DNA of 64,000 bases from Nereocystis luetkeana (taxonomy: Eukaryota > Sar > Phaeophyceae > Laminariales > Laminariaceae). Positions 33,615-48,300 of this stretch are shown here, piece after piece. The stretch covers positions 6,900,157 through 6,964,156 of the forward strand of contig JARUPZ010000023.1 of the NCBI GenBank assembly GCA_031213475.1, given 5' to 3'. The notes under the pieces were generated by a model. That model was not told the DNA's origin, ran no database searches, and worked only from the letters and a program-made list of their open reading frames with translations. A program made the position numbers and the translations under genes. Numbering within the stretch: position 1 is the stretch's first letter; each line of letters starts with the position of its first letter.

Positions 33615-36600
33615 CTGGTGAAGAGGGTGTTGGGGAAACAATCGGCGAGGGACGATACACACAGCAAAAGCGTCGGACAGCAGCAACAGCATGGGGGTGA
33701 ATACAAAATGCAAGGAGGAATGTCGCATTAAGACTTGAAAAAAAAAACTAAATTGCGGATGTTTACGTACCGCTTTCAATCTGGACTCGCTGGCAGCGAT
33801 CGTGTTCCAACATTCTAACAACCCCACCGTTTTCGGACATGAGGGAGACTCGAGAGGGATAAAACGAAAACTAAGAGGTATTTGTATCTATGATTGCAGC
33901 ATCAGCGGCCACCCTGAGCAAGAAGGGTTGCTGTCATGCTATGACGCCATCACACGCGGCCTAGTAAATTGAGAGGGGACGGTGCTTTGATTGCCGGAGA
34001 AAGTCGGGTCGATATAGGATTTGCAAGATCTTGTACGACAAGTGTATAGCAGTAGCTCTATCAGCTATCGATCAATTATTATCCTAGAAATATAACGGGG
34101 GGCCATGGCAGCACAAATCAGAACGTACGATGGACTTGAAAGTACCAAAATATCCCGACAACTTAAACCCTAAACGTTTCTGCTGTAAACCATGTATGGT
34201 GATGACTACGACAGTACCTCTGTGTATTATGTATGTATACAATACTACAGTAGCAATACTATGCTGCACGCTCACATTGTCAAAAGACAATCATCATCGT
34301 AACATAGCACTTCGAAATTGTCTTGTCGCTAACTTCGCTAATCTGGCCATTAGTGGTAGTAGTAAGTAGTAGTAGTAGGCTCCCAAAAAGGTCAAGTAAC
34401 TTGGGAGCGCATAAGAGTTATGAATAGAATAGTAGTCGGATGTCCACGGTTTGGGTCGCGGTATGTTAAGGCTGCCCTGGGGTGAGCGAAAGTTACGTTG
34501 CGTTATCTATTGATAGAATATGGAAAACAAAAGAAAAAACTCTCGGCTCGCATACACTCGACAGTTCCAGGGTCGTTTGGTTGATTATCCTTATCTCGTA
34601 CTGTATGCAATGTGCAGTCCTGCTACGACTCGTACTGAAATTGGTCGTTCGGGCCCTCACGGACCATCACTATCTAATCATTCACAGCAGATCCAGCTGT
34701 TGAGTGCAATGTAGAGCAAAAAAGAACCCTATCGGTACGCTAAGTACAGCAACAAAGCCGCTACTTTAGACCACCTGTAGCATACCAGCTATTTCAGAGT
34801 AAGACATTTTACGTAACTACAGTATACGCTCACGAACAAAAATCACTTGCAAGCACACCAGATGTACGATCGCGCGAACAGCAAATGCCAGCTTTAACGA
34901 AAGCTTTTCGGGAATAGAGACCGGCCACTTGGCAAACGGAGATCAGAGTAGGCAGGTCTCGCACGACCGCCTTCGGCCGCACCCTAACCCCTCACCATGC
35001 ACCCTTCATATCCGTATCCCTCACCTGGTGCGACGTCTTGCCGTGTACGAGGCACGCGTTGCGCTTCTCCGTCATGCACACAATACAGAGAGTCAGCTCG
35101 TCCTCTTCCTCCTCCAACACTTCCTTCTTCTCTGTGGCTGCTCCTTCGACAGTGCTGCTGGGGCCAGGCTTGGAGACACCCTGTCTGACCTTCTCCTTTT
35201 GCTTGCCGCCATTCTTGCCGCTGCCGTTGCTTGTCGAAGAAGCATCTGCCGGTTCGGCCTCGTCAGGATCCCCGCCGGTAGTGAGTAGGTCCTGCATGTC
35301 TGCGCTCAGCATCTGGAGCCGGTGCCGCTTAACGGCCTCCTGTCACGGTGGAGTGGTGGGGAAGTATAATATCATCATGCTCAACGAACAGAAACGTCGC
35401 ACGGATCCATCCGTGACGAACACAAATACGCAGATATTTTCGCGAATCGTGATACAAAAATCTACCAGGCATTTGCCACGAGTCGTGACGATAAAAAAGC
35501 GAGTTTTATTGTTGAATACGTGACATGACGTCACATGACGTCAATCTACAAACATGAACCATAATGTTTTTCGTTGGTTGGGGGTGATGACCCTGACCCT
35601 GAGAGGGACCTAAAGGGGAAACCGATCAGGAAACGACGAAAAAAACAAGCAAAAAATGCAGGCTCTTCACAGTCCATGGCCCACGGGTCCCCGCGGGTCG
35701 GTTCAGGAGATTTTCGAAAAATAACGGGTTGGGTCGGGTCGGGTCAGGAGCTTTTCAAAATCTCACGGGTCTGGGCAGGCCATCCCGACCCGACCCGACC
35801 CGACCCGACCCGACTCGCGATATTTGACCTGACCCGTAAACAGCCCTGAAAAATACCACGACTGTACCCCACACGGCGGTCAGATAATTGTCTTTCGTCG
35901 GCATTGCCAGCTCGTCATCGCATATAGCCCATCGGTGCTGCTGCTGCTGCTGACCCGCCAAAAGTTCAAGGATGTGCCCTCTTTTTCCATGCGTCATCGC
36001 ACCACGGCCTAATTCCCCAAAATTCCGTTCAAGGCATGGACCCACTCCGTTACTCTTGCCGCAATCAAACTGTGCTTCTTCCAACATCAAAACTACCATG
36101 GCGCTATCATACCTGCGCTTTCGCCGAACGGTATGTCACAGACTCGGGGTTGTGTCTGTCATACATCTAGATAAGCCAGGTGTATAGATGGTGTGGCGTT
36201 GTGCCATCTGTTGAACTCACCGCGTCCATTGCGCGCTCCTTCCTAGCCTTGGCGCGACGAAGCCTGCGCTCTTCCTGCGCCTGCGTACCGAGCACATCAC
36301 CAGACGCGAGTTACTCACACAGATTGCACTGCAACAATACCACACGTCAGATAGATAGATCATAATATATACCAGGTATATAATATGTATATACGAAGTA
36401 TATATATACTATATATATACTATATATATCTGATCTGTCTACTGTAGATTATCTAGTTCCTCACCTACCTGCCGTTGTCAGAGGTTGTGCGAGATCTGCA
36501 TAGCACAGATGCAACCCAGTAAACCTTCCCTGGGTCATGCAAACTACTAGTATCACTAAGGCTTCCTACCGGCAACATGAGTTAAACCACACAAAATCGA

Positions 36601-39294
36601 AAAATATCTGTCTTGAAATATCTAGAGCATACTGTATGATGATCTATTAATAGGTGCAGATGGTAGACCGACGAAACGCCGAGAGTTCGACAGGCAGCTT
36701 TTTATGTCCGATGGAAATTGTCGTGAACGAGTAGTCTCCAGGATCATCTCCACTCTCAACCAGCCTATCCAGCCCCGTAATACGTCTGGTATGGTTGAGA
36801 TTTTCACTGCGGCTGTTATTGATGCGGTCGAAAAAGAGGTACCACCCCCTGCACGTCGCCACCGCAGACATGGATGGTGTGAGTCTGCCGAAACCTTGGC
36901 CGCATTCATGCCAGCATGGACAGCGAGGGAGGATGCACGACAATTCTTGCGTGCCCACCCCCGGGACAGAACCGCGTGGAAGACCCTGAGATCTGCGTGT
37001 GCGAACCTGCAGAAGGTGATTGCCGCAGGACTGCATGCGTACTTCGAAGCGTACCTTGCCGAAACCGAACGACTCCTAGCGAACAACGACCAAAGAGGCT
37101 TTTACAAGCACCTTAAGAGTACGGTAGGATTGGAAGGGACTAAAGCGAGGAGCGAACAGTTCATTAGGGACGAGGATGGCACGATCCTACGGGATAAGGT
37201 GCGAATTCGTGAACGATGGGCGGGGTTTTATCACAAACTCTTGAACACGAAGTCGCTGAAACTCGATCCCACGATCATCGACCTCTTGCCACCGCGACCG
37301 CCTAAACTGTCGCTTGAAGATGAACCATCCATAGACGAGATGACCGAAGCACTGAAGGGGATGTCGAATTGGAAAGCTGTCGGGCCAGATGGTCTCCCGG
37401 TCGAACTCCTAAAAATCGACCACCCGGCATTCGCCCAGCGCTTTCACAACATCCTTGTCAATGTTTGGTTAACAGGAGAAGTCCCTCAGCAATGGAAAGA
37501 TGCGATCATCAAGGTCCTTCACAAAAAGAAGGATCGAACTGACTGCAACAACTATAGAGGGATCTCGCTTGTTGCCCACGCAGGCAAAGTGTTGTTGAAA
37601 ATCGTCGCGTCCCGCCTCAGCAACTACTGCGAGACCGAGGAACTACTCCCCGAGGAACAGTGCGGCTTCCGCCCCGCACGATCAACGATTGATATGTTGT
37701 TCGTCGTGCGCCGGCTGCAAGAGCTCGGACGACAGAGGAAAATCCCCTTATACGTGTGCTTCATCGATCTGCAGAAAGCGTACGACTCTGTCGACCGAGA
37801 GCTGTTATGGAAGGTACTCACACGCTTTGGCGTACCAACCAAGATGCTGAGAATTATCCGTAATTTCCACGATGGCATGCGGGCTCGCGTGCGTACTGAT
37901 GACGGCGAGCTCTCGGAATGGTTTGATGTCACGCAGGGGCTGCGGCAAGGCTGTGTACTGTCACCGTTACTGTTCAACGTGTTCTTCGCTGCTGCGTTAC
38001 ACGTCGTACTAGTACGCTTCAGCCAAGACGAAGCCATTGTAAGGGATTTGGTCCAACTCTTGGAAGCTGGAGTAGTTCGAACAGGGAAGGAGGAGCCATT
38101 GGCGTGCGTGCGAAGGTCTGTATGGGGCATGTTGTACGCCGACGATGCAGGAATTGTCTCGAAGTCGGCTGAAGGGCTCGCAAAAATGATGACAGTCATC
38201 GTGACTGTCTTCGAAGCAGCAGGCCTCACGGTGTCGGAAAAGAAGACTGAGACAATGGTCCTACAAACACCAGACCGGACAACCCTCGCACCACCGCTCG
38301 TCATCGAAGCGGCAGGTCAGAGGTATAAGCAGACGACCCAGTTCTTATACCTAGGCGGCGTTATCCACGAAAACGCTGACCTCTCGCTCGAAATCGACCG
38401 ACGGATCCGCCTCATGCGAGCATGCTTCAAACGGTTCGGCCCGGAGTTGTATGATAGGACGACCGCCCCCCTTAGCCTTAAAGTCCGAATGCTGAAGGCC
38501 GAGGTGATTGAGACCCTGCTGTACGGGTGTGTGACGTGGACCCTCAGAGCGGAACACTTTGCCAAGCTTCGAACGGCTCACCACCAAGTCCTGTTGCGAG
38601 TCATTGGCTTCCAGCGCCGACTTCGTACTGACCATGCCACCCTCTCGTACGCGAAGGCCCTCAAGATGACACGTTGCGAGAGCATCGAAACGACCATTCG
38701 CAAACGGCGGCTCTTCTTTGCGGGGGGCGTGGCACGGCAAAGCAAGGAGCGATTACCCAATCGGGTAATGCTCGGGACGATAGCTGGTGGGGAGAACCCG
38801 AGACCAGGCGGACAGTGTAAGACTTGGCATAGATGCATAGTCGAAGACCCTAGGGAGTTCCGAGCCACCGAAGGGTCAACGGAAGTTGCCCCCTTGGTGT
38901 TTGGAGTTGAGACCGCGTTGTGGTCCACAGCAGCCAAAAAGGCGGGGAAGTGGTACCGGGGGATCCTTGAAGCAGCCGAACGGTTCATGGTGAGGTGGCA
39001 CGAGGCTGAGGCTGAGATGAGTAGACAGCGCCGCGCATCCGCCGTGGATGGTGCCCAAAGGAACGGGGGGGGAGGGGGCAACAGGAGAAGTGGCATAAAG
39101 CCCGACCGAGTGAATGCGGAGAGGGGGGGGAACAGGAGGGGTAGAAGGGAAACGGCGGTAGACGAAAGTAGGAAGGAGATGGCAGACAGGGTAGCAAGGC
39201 ACCAAGTCGACTAGGAAGTAGAATATGACCATACTACTAGTGCTACCAACTGGTGCAGCTGGCTCGAACGTGGTCTTCCCTTGTCTTCTCTTTT

Positions 39295-39335
<41 letters not shown>

Positions 39336-42300
39336 CTCTCTTGCGCTGACTCTCCGTGATTTTCATTTCATTTTTTCTCTTCCTCTTCCTTTTCTGATTG
39401 ATAAGCCGTACTCAAGGAGCCGTGTGGCGTGGTTGGAAGACGAACCTGCTTTGCTCGGCTCGTATTGTCTGACGCCAAGGGGCTGGGCATAGTTGACGAA
39501 CGCAGGGCGGAGACGGCAGTCTGGGTAGCAAGGTACCAGGCGGATTAGCAGGGAGAACCTGGCTATACTACTCGTACCACAAGCTGCTGCCGCCACCTAG
39601 AAGGTGCTTTGGGCTTTGGTCTGCCTGTTATTTCCCCTTTGTTATTTTTCCTTGTTACTTTCTCCTTGGTTCTTTGTCTTACTCTGTTCACAAGCAGTGG
39701 TGTCTTTTGTTATTTCTTCTTTTTTCCAGCTCGTTCTTTTTCAAGTGTAGGCCACCTCGCCTGCGGGGGGGGGGGCACGACAGATTGTTTCTCTTAGATT
39801 TTGCTTTCATTTTTCTTCTTTTTCTTTTTCGACTTGTCTACCTTGTTTTGTTTTCTCTTTGATTGTTTCTTTTCGTTTCACTATTTCATAGATTGCGTAT
39901 GTCGTGCCTGTCGTATCTAGTATGATGACATGGCTTTGCATTGCCCACTGCAGTTCACACTGCACACGTGGCAACGTAGTATCTCTGTGGCGTAGCTTTG
40001 TGACCACAGAACTTGTATCTCTTCTAGGATGGAAGAATCGGCACGGACACTGGTTGTGCTGGATGTCGACGGGTAGAAAGAACGGTTTAATGTGAAGAAC
40101 ACACACACACACACACAGATGGTGCGAGGTGCGAACAAGATCATCGCCGCAACCAAACATACTCCGTTTGCAGCAAAAATGAATATTTTGTGTTGCTACT
40201 GTGGCATCGCTGTGCCGACTGAAAAGGCCAAGGTCGTAGCCGCGTGTGAGAGAAAAAAACGTCGTGTGTGTTATGCAGAAGAGCGGCAGGTGCCAAGCAA
40301 TGAGCTAGCGTGTAGCGTGGACTATTAAACCATAGTTACTGTAAGAATAAACATATAAGTACGGGCCTTTGGGGGGTGTCTATTTACTGCCTGCCTACAC
40401 GTACAAAGCGTCGCGCAGTGAGGGCAGCTTGATTGCTTTCGGCAAGACACGCAGCAATAGCGCGCTGAGCGCCTTTCATAAGAACAAACATCGTTGCCGT
40501 CGCCCATGTATGTGCTGCTATAAATCTCCAACAGTAATGCTGAAGTCTTCCTCTTCAGCTCTGATCGTCTACTCATCTCGTCTATACCACACCCGAAAAA
40601 TATAATCAAGTCACCACGTACCTACAGATACCTGGTAAATATTACATATCGGTCAAGTACTGCTGCACACACGCCGAGAAAATTTATGTACGTGAAAAAA
40701 AAAGCATATTAATATACCAGGTATCCGACTACGTATATACGTATATACATATGTACCTGGTATGTAAGAGAGACGAACAGCAAGGAAACAAAGGGAAAAA
40801 ACAACCTCACCGCCATGCGCTCCATAGCTTGCACGTCCTCGGTTTTAGGGCTGGTTTGCTCTGTCCGACATTCGCCGCCGCCGCCACGGGATGTTTCGCT
40901 GTGCGGGCTCCTCGACGCTGCTACGGGGGGAGGAGTTGGGCTCGTTTGCGTCTCCTGGGGAGCAGGGTCTTGGCGCTGCTGTTGGCTGTTGGCTTGGCGC
41001 TGCTGATGGCGCTGCTGTTGGCTGTTGGCTTGACGCTGTTTCTTGCGCTGCGGTTGGCGCTGCTGTTGTGATGTTGGTGCTGGTGCTGGCGGTTGCTCCG
41101 GGGTGACAGGTTGAGCAGCCGGTGGCGTCGGCTTCGGTTTTGCCTTTGCCTTTGCCTTTGCCTTTGCCTTTGCCTTTGGGCGGGAGGCGGAAGAGGCGGA
41201 AGGGGTGGCGGCTGCGGCTCGAGACTTTGCCGCTGTGGCCAGTTCCATGTCGCGCCTAACACGTATATATAGCACATCACAAAGTTTACACAGGAGGTGG
41301 CGAACGGCAAACACGTATAAATACGATATCAAGGATCAGGACCAAGTCAGTAAGCGAGCACGTGAAAAATGTAATGCGGTATTGAATACTGGTATAGGTT
41401 GTGTAAAGGGAGTTGGAAGGAGGTGAGGGGGCGGAGGGAGAAAGAGAAAGCAACACACCGGGGGGTGCCGACTCTGTTGTAAAATATAATATCATACGAA
41501 GTAAGCATATCATATCGTATGGGTACATCGTTTCTTTTCTTTGGTTTCGGGTGCCTAGTACTCTTGAGAGAACTCTAAAGAGAGTACTCTGAACATAGTA
41601 ACCTATCAGAACAGAGTACTCTGGGGGTGCTCTAGTAAAAGAGTACTCTTAAGGGCACTAACATTACTAAGAGTACTCACTATATAAAGGCACTCTAAGA
41701 GTAGGCACTCCAAGAGTACTCTGAACAACAAGATTGCCGGCAGACAACAACTACTTATCAACCCCACCACGCGTACGTAGTTCTTAGAAACTTGTGTACT
41801 GCTGTGTACTGGGTTTATGTACTGATATGTATGATAGACGAAGTGGCTTACCTAACCATTCGTGCACACGTCTCGTCGATGCTTGCAACCCGTGCCGCCA
41901 GACGCCGTGCGTGATCCGGCTCGAGCTGAAAAAAAAAGCAGGGCAAGCCAGATACCAGACAGCCAAGAGCGAAGCAATATCAGCATCCGCGGGACGCTTG
42001 AGAAGCTGTAAAATTTCGGCTTGGCCGAGGGTCAGTCAGTCAGTCAGTCAGCGGGGTGGGGAACTCGTGTGGGTTGGCACACCACCCCTAATGCTCAGCG
42101 ACAACCTTGCTCGTTGTAGCCAGCGCGAGTTGTTTTTGTACCTGGTAGTCACTAATCCCCCGCCAGACGTCTACGTGGTAGATGTTTAGCGGCAATACAG
42201 GGCTGAAGCTGATACCATCCATCGTATTCGCATATATTACACTGCATCACCACGAGGCGTGCCACTATATATCTTGTCACCTTCGTCCCGTTTTTTCCCG

Positions 42301-45300
42301 CCAAATAACTGTCTGTACCCGAGTGTGCCGATTTCCATTTTCAAGCGCGAAGTTACATCGTCAAAAGTACAAGACAGACCGTCTGAAAATGAAAACACTT
42401 TTACACTGCCTTAAAGCCGCCATGGCACACTAATGTCTCGCAATAGAATTGCTCCGGGCCAACCAACCTTGGGCTGTCTTCCCGCCACGTGATAGAAGGG
42501 GAAGATGTCGCACTCAGGGAACTCGCGGGGGTCACCGACCGGCACACGGCAATCGTCCACAGCCCTCTCGTAATGGGGGCGCGACGTCGGCCGCGGGCCA
42601 TTGGTAACGGCCAATTTGCACGCCGACACTTGCGTGCACGCGGGGGGGTTCCTGCCATCCATATTCATGTGCTTCGATGGGCCCGACATACTGCGGTCAC
42701 CGCTGTACCGGGCGAAAATGGCGTAGCATGCGACACATCGCTCGGAGGGGGGGATGGCGCATTCACGATAATTGATGTCCTGGTCTTCTAGCTTTACGCG
42801 TGGAAGGGCTTGGATCCTGGTGGGGCGCGGAAGGCAAGGTGGATGCCAAGCGTTAGAGACTACTGTACGAGTACCACGACAGCAGTAGTGACGAAACGTG
42901 TACTTGTATCACACCATCAGCAGTAGTAACACAAATCCACTCGGACCACGTATCAGTAGTAATACAAATCTGCCACGAGTATACCAACTAGAATCACTAT
43001 TAATAGTAACAAAAATCTACTACAGGTAGTACGGACAATCAAACAAAAAAAAAACATATCTCAACAGTAGTTTGTATCAGTCGCCGTGGCCAGGATGTGT
43101 GTGAAAAAAGGCCATCATCTGCCTGCCTCCCACACAAAGCCTTCACAGCATTTCACGCCAACTTACATTGCACTAGAGTGTGATCTCATACCTTGGTACC
43201 CTGTATGGTGTACAGTGTATGTCATAAGGAGGATATCATTTCTGACGCTCGCCTTGACGGCCATGTCTATTTTAGTAGGTGTAGTACACATGTCAAGGTC
43301 GCTTCAAACGACTCCATCATGCCAAGCAGTGCTCTGCGCTCCGCACCCCTTTACCGTATTGGTGTACCGTACTCATATACCGTATTCTCCCATGGATGAT
43401 GGCCGGCCCTTCGGGCCGGTTGGCCGCAGCTGTTCGTGTATCAAGTACCCATGAAGTACATCGCGCCAACCTCATATCTAAATGCCAAGTACGTACATGT
43501 ATACAATAAAATAATCAAAATTCTCCCGCTGTGAGATCGAGGATTTCGTCGAAACTCATACCTGGTACAGCAGTATTTGCAAGCTGCGTATATACAGTGT
43601 GATACGACATAGCTGTGATATTACTGTAGCTGTAGTCACACTATTAATAGCTGTAGTCATCCTTCCATCATAAATATGTGCTACCAGTATGTGCTGTGTG
43701 CATCCAAGATACTGGATATTGCTTGCACATACGAACGCGAGCCGCTCCCGCATCGCCTCCCGCATATCGGCCACAGACATTAGCGGCGTGTGCTGCTTGT
43801 CCGCCTGTCTGTCTGTCTGTCTGCCTATCGCTAGCGACGCCAAAGCTCTAGAGTACTGCACTATATACTACACTATAGTAGGATGGGGTATGGCCGACGC
43901 AAAAAAAGTGATGATGAAATGCAGGTGCCCATTATTCGTACTAAATGACATACAAATAAACTTATAAACTATACAGGCCCACAGCAGTCGCCACGGCCAA
44001 AATGTGGAAGAAGCAAAAACGATCTCCCATCAAGAAGTTTTAGCCGACCGCTACTATAAATAATAATGCTGTACGACCTACTGCTGTGATACGGACAGAG
44101 CATCTGACCGGCGCACAGCACAGTTAAGAGCAACGTCAGGAACGAAAAGTGAGCATCCTCATCATTATTATCACCATCACTGACCATGACGCCTGCTGGT
44201 GGTGAGGCGAGGACTCCCGATCGACAATAATCTTTGCTGCAACCGCGACCCACTTGGCCCTGTGCCACGCGACATTTTCCTCTGTGGGAGTATTCCTGCC
44301 CTGCTTCAGGCAGAGCATAGAGCATCGCACAAGTTCAAAATGAACAACAGCAGCACACATAGACAAGAAAAGCGAACAAGAAGCCCGCAACCAATGCACG
44401 GCGACGGCGGGTGCACACAACATCAACATCAGCGTCAATAGCAACCTCGGCCAATAATATTGTAGAAAATCGGCTGAGAACTCCGTGGGTTCCCCGCTTG
44501 CGCCCCCATGGACAAAACAACTGCCACCGGAGCAAAGCATTAACCTATACGGTAGTATATATAGGTATGTTAATACTGTGTATTAATAGTGTAGTGCATC
44601 AACAGCAAACGATATTACACAAAATGGGTAGTAGTGCACCAGAGAGATGAGAGAGGGGGAGAGGGGGGAAAGAGAGAGCGCACGCGAGAGAGAGAGAGGT
44701 GAGGGAGTCGAAAGTGACGCCGCTCTCGTTCCGTACATATATTATTAATAATAATATCTACACAAACATAATACCAGGGTATACCTGGTACATACCTCCA
44801 AATTTAGGCCGACGCAGATAAGATGCTCATCCGGCCATATGAAGCCAGCCTGCGCAGCGTGCATCAACTCATGGGCAACCTCCTCCACGGCCTTAGCAGG
44901 ATTCAGAGCAAGCATAACGCGGGCAGTTCTCACCTACGAAGCAAGGTACAGTATTCACAACAGAACAGAATAACGCGCGAGCGTTCGCAGTGAAAGGTGC
45001 AGTACATCCGTTGAGAGGGAGGGAGGGAGAGAGGGAGGGCGTCGGTGTGAAGCCGTCGGCGATGCTTGTGTGGCGAAAAGACAGCACACAAACACTAACA
45101 TACACTACTGTGCATACACTACAAAGACGAAAGCACACTGCACGCGTCCACACACCCACACCCATACCCACGCACCCCGCCAAGGATCCAGCACCCATGC
45201 ACCCAAGCACCCGCACACCACACGGGAAAACAAGAACATCCCTGGTACGACAACAGCACCAAACATCAGCCAGCGAGAGCCGCCAATAAACAAGTCATGG

Positions 45301-48300
45301 TCTTCCACGCTGTGCTTTCTCCGGCGACGAACTCCGTTGCGGCATGCCCCGCCACCGCCACCACCAATACGTACGACATACGACATAAGCTCATAAGCTC
45401 ATATGCTCACACTGTATCAGTGAGCGCTTATGATTGCATTTTACCGTCAAGTTTTGCGACGGTGACGAAATTAAAGAAACATGAAGCAACACCAAATAGC
45501 ATCAAATAATGGCCAATCCACGATCGTTGTGGTAAAATATATGGCCGGAGACGTACATGTATCGTGTGGCGACGGGCTTATCGTCCTTTCACGTGAACAT
45601 TCCCGACCCAGGTTCCTCTCGCTCACCAAACTACCAAACTACAGTAGCTACAACGTATCCGTCAGCAAGCCATCCTTTCAGCTACATGACTCACCAAGCT
45701 ATCACGGACGATGCCGCTCTTCCCAAGGATGCGCTTGATCGCGGACTTTTCTTTAGATGACGCCACCCTCTTCTGCCTAACAGCCGCTACGGCAAGCGCG
45801 GCAGAACATGCGTGGGGGCTTGACCGGCGCCCGCCCGTGCACGGACATGCACCTGACATCAAAAGGCATAAAATAACATTTTTAAGAATCATCAAGATGC
45901 GTCAAAATGCGTTAAAAGCCGTTTCCTATGCGGTTCGATTTTTGAGCTTCATATTTTGACCCAATCGCATTTTCAGATGTGAATTTGGCAAATCGAGACA
46001 GTCTGTCTTCCTATGCGGAAAAATCAGATTTATTGTGTGTGTAAAGATTCGAGCAAACGCCGAGACCAACTGCTGTTTTGTGTTTTGGCGCCGCGAAGAG
46101 ACGCGCTGGGTGCGCTACCCTGCGCGTACGACCCAAGTGTCCGAGCCAAGGCTGACTGTCTCTGGTCTGGCGGCAAAGAGACGTGGCGAGTGCGCTAGAG
46201 CCAACCTGTCTTGGTATTTTGTGTTCAATTTTGTGACTGACTGCTGCTGTTGTACAGCAGTGTAGTCTACGAGTACTCGTACGTATCCGCCGAGAGGTGC
46301 GTGTCGAGTGCGCTTCTCTTGGTCTCTAGGCCCGAGCCCGCGCCAGCCGACTGTAGTATGGCCACAGAGGGACACGCCGCCCGAGCGTCGGGCGCGAAGC
46401 AACGTCGCTAGACAGCTGTGTCGGAGTCCAACTCATAGATAGTCCTGCTGCTATTTGCTGTCGTGGATAACATCTTGAATTCAGAGCCTGCCATTTTTCG
46501 ATTTGAAAATCTGATGACCCAGGTCGCCGGATTTTGGCCCAAAATCCGACGATGGTCCGACGATGGGTCATCGGATTCTCAAATCGAAAAAAAAAAGGTT
46601 GGATTTTGCATTTTTGGACTGCATAAGGTCACTTCTTATGCAGTCGGAAACTAGGATTGAAAAGCCGGTTTCCGATTGGAGACAAAAAAAGTCAATCTTA
46701 CGCAGTTGAAAAAGCGCCTTTTCAATAACAAAAAACGATTATGATTTCCACCTGGACCAGACAGTCGAAAAAACGGAGATTTCCGATCCACCTCGTCAGT
46801 CTCGTCAGTCGGATTCGTGCATCGGAAATGTTAGAATGCCCAGCCGCATACTCGTACGAGTATCACCCACCCACCCAAAAACACGACATACGACACAACC
46901 CCACATCACAACATCTGCGACGCTGGCTTGGCTGCTGTCACTTCTGCTGCTGCTCGGCCCGAGTCAGCGTGATATATCCTCATCTATGTCCGTCAGCAGC
47001 ACGTGACAGCACCAGATGGCCGCAGTGTGCGGTATCGATGATGAACTTTTGCCAACTGCTGCGCTGGCTGTAGCTTTGGCAACTGTCGAAGAAACCCAGC
47101 GTCTTGATGGCCTCCAGGACGAGATAGAGGAGAACGCCCGGCGTATGATCTGTCCCGTGTGTGAAGCACTGAAGCCATGTTCATCAACCGATTTTAGTTT
47201 AGAGCTCATCGCGCTGCTGTGCTGCCGTCCTTTTTCTTTGGAAAGCATGGTGTGGCTTCTGGTGCCGATTGTGTGAAAGGTGTGAACCCGTATGTAAACG
47301 ACACGGGTAGTTCCTTGTGTTGCTTGACCCTGTGATTTTCCTGTATTTCTGTTTTTGTGCAATTTTAGTGCGTTTTTTGTCGTTTTTTGTGACGCATATC
47401 ATGCAATTCAAGGCTGTTTCCTATGCGGTTCGATTTGGAGCGTCAAATTTGTACTTTTCGAACTCAAAAACGAATGACCATGCTTAAGCCACTTCTTGTG
47501 CAGTCGGAAACCAGGATTGAAAAAGCCGGTTTCCGATCGGTTATTTTTCCGACTGGATTGCGAATAGCTACCCTGCTCTGAACGGTCTATAAAAATATCA
47601 CCGTCTACATCATCTACGGCAGTATGTCACCATACATGCTAAAAATATCACCGTCTACATCATCTACGGCAGTATGTCACCATACATGCTAACCCGCCCT
47701 TATGACGAGTGGTCTACGAGTGGTCCATATAGGTGAAGCCAAGTCATTCCGGAGCCTGGAAAATAGTTGAATCAGATCAATCAGATCAGGGGTTTCGAGT
47801 ATTTCGACCAAACTGTACTGGGATTATTTTATATTAAGTCATTCCGGAGCCTGGAAAATAGTTAAATCAGATCAATCAGATCAGGGGTTTCGAGTATTTC
47901 GACCAAACTGTACTGGGATTATTTGATATTTAGCACGAACTTCTTAATCGGGGCAGGGGCAGGAGCACCGTTTGTTCCGTCAAAACACGGTAGATGTTCA
48001 CATGTCCACCTACTGCGCTGGAATTTACCGCATGTTGTGACAGCACACGCCCAAGCTAAACGCCGCGCCGCGGTCATATTATCCCCCTCGGTCGTATTTA
48101 GTGCGCTCATCTCATTCAACACTCCACTGTAAACATACACATGGTACCTGTCATGTATGAATCGGCCACTTTCGGGCGTCATGGAGACGTTAGCAAAATA
48201 CGGCACTACGGTAGTTCCATGGATTTGACATTGACCATCACATCAACCATCACATCAACTCAACTCGTTACTTCTACCCTTCGACATCCAGCACATCCAG

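Larger units (their letters stand above)
36624..39600 (+). mobile_element. non-LTR retrotransposon (LINE), 5'-truncated, with repeated 3' end
   Basis: The open frame extends upstream of the first ATG to about 36627 ([16 protein letters not shown]), so the 5' end, including any endonuclease, is lost. The 3' part has two diverged copies of the same end (39157-39265 and 39491-39600: gacgaa...ggcagacagggtagcaaggcaccaag versus ggcagtctgggtagcaaggtaccagg), separated by a T-rich tract. It lies in a - gene intron, antisense to it. Confidence 0.8.

Noticed and set aside
35755-36099. - strand ORF with a Gln run (QQQQQ) as an exon
   Set aside because: It overlaps a GGGTC element, and the 36221 exon joins 35339 directly in phase without it.
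37624-38304. long - strand ORFs over the LINE
   Set aside because: They are shadows of the reverse transcriptase frame.
39297-39335. poly-T as the poly-A tail of a - strand retrotransposon
   Set aside because: The RT is on the + strand and no - strand element adjoins the tract. It is left as an unexplained homopolymer.
47919-48206. - strand exon candidate [20 protein letters not shown]
   Set aside because: The frame is protein-like, but neither boundary fits the phase of the - gene chain, and the direct join around it works without it.
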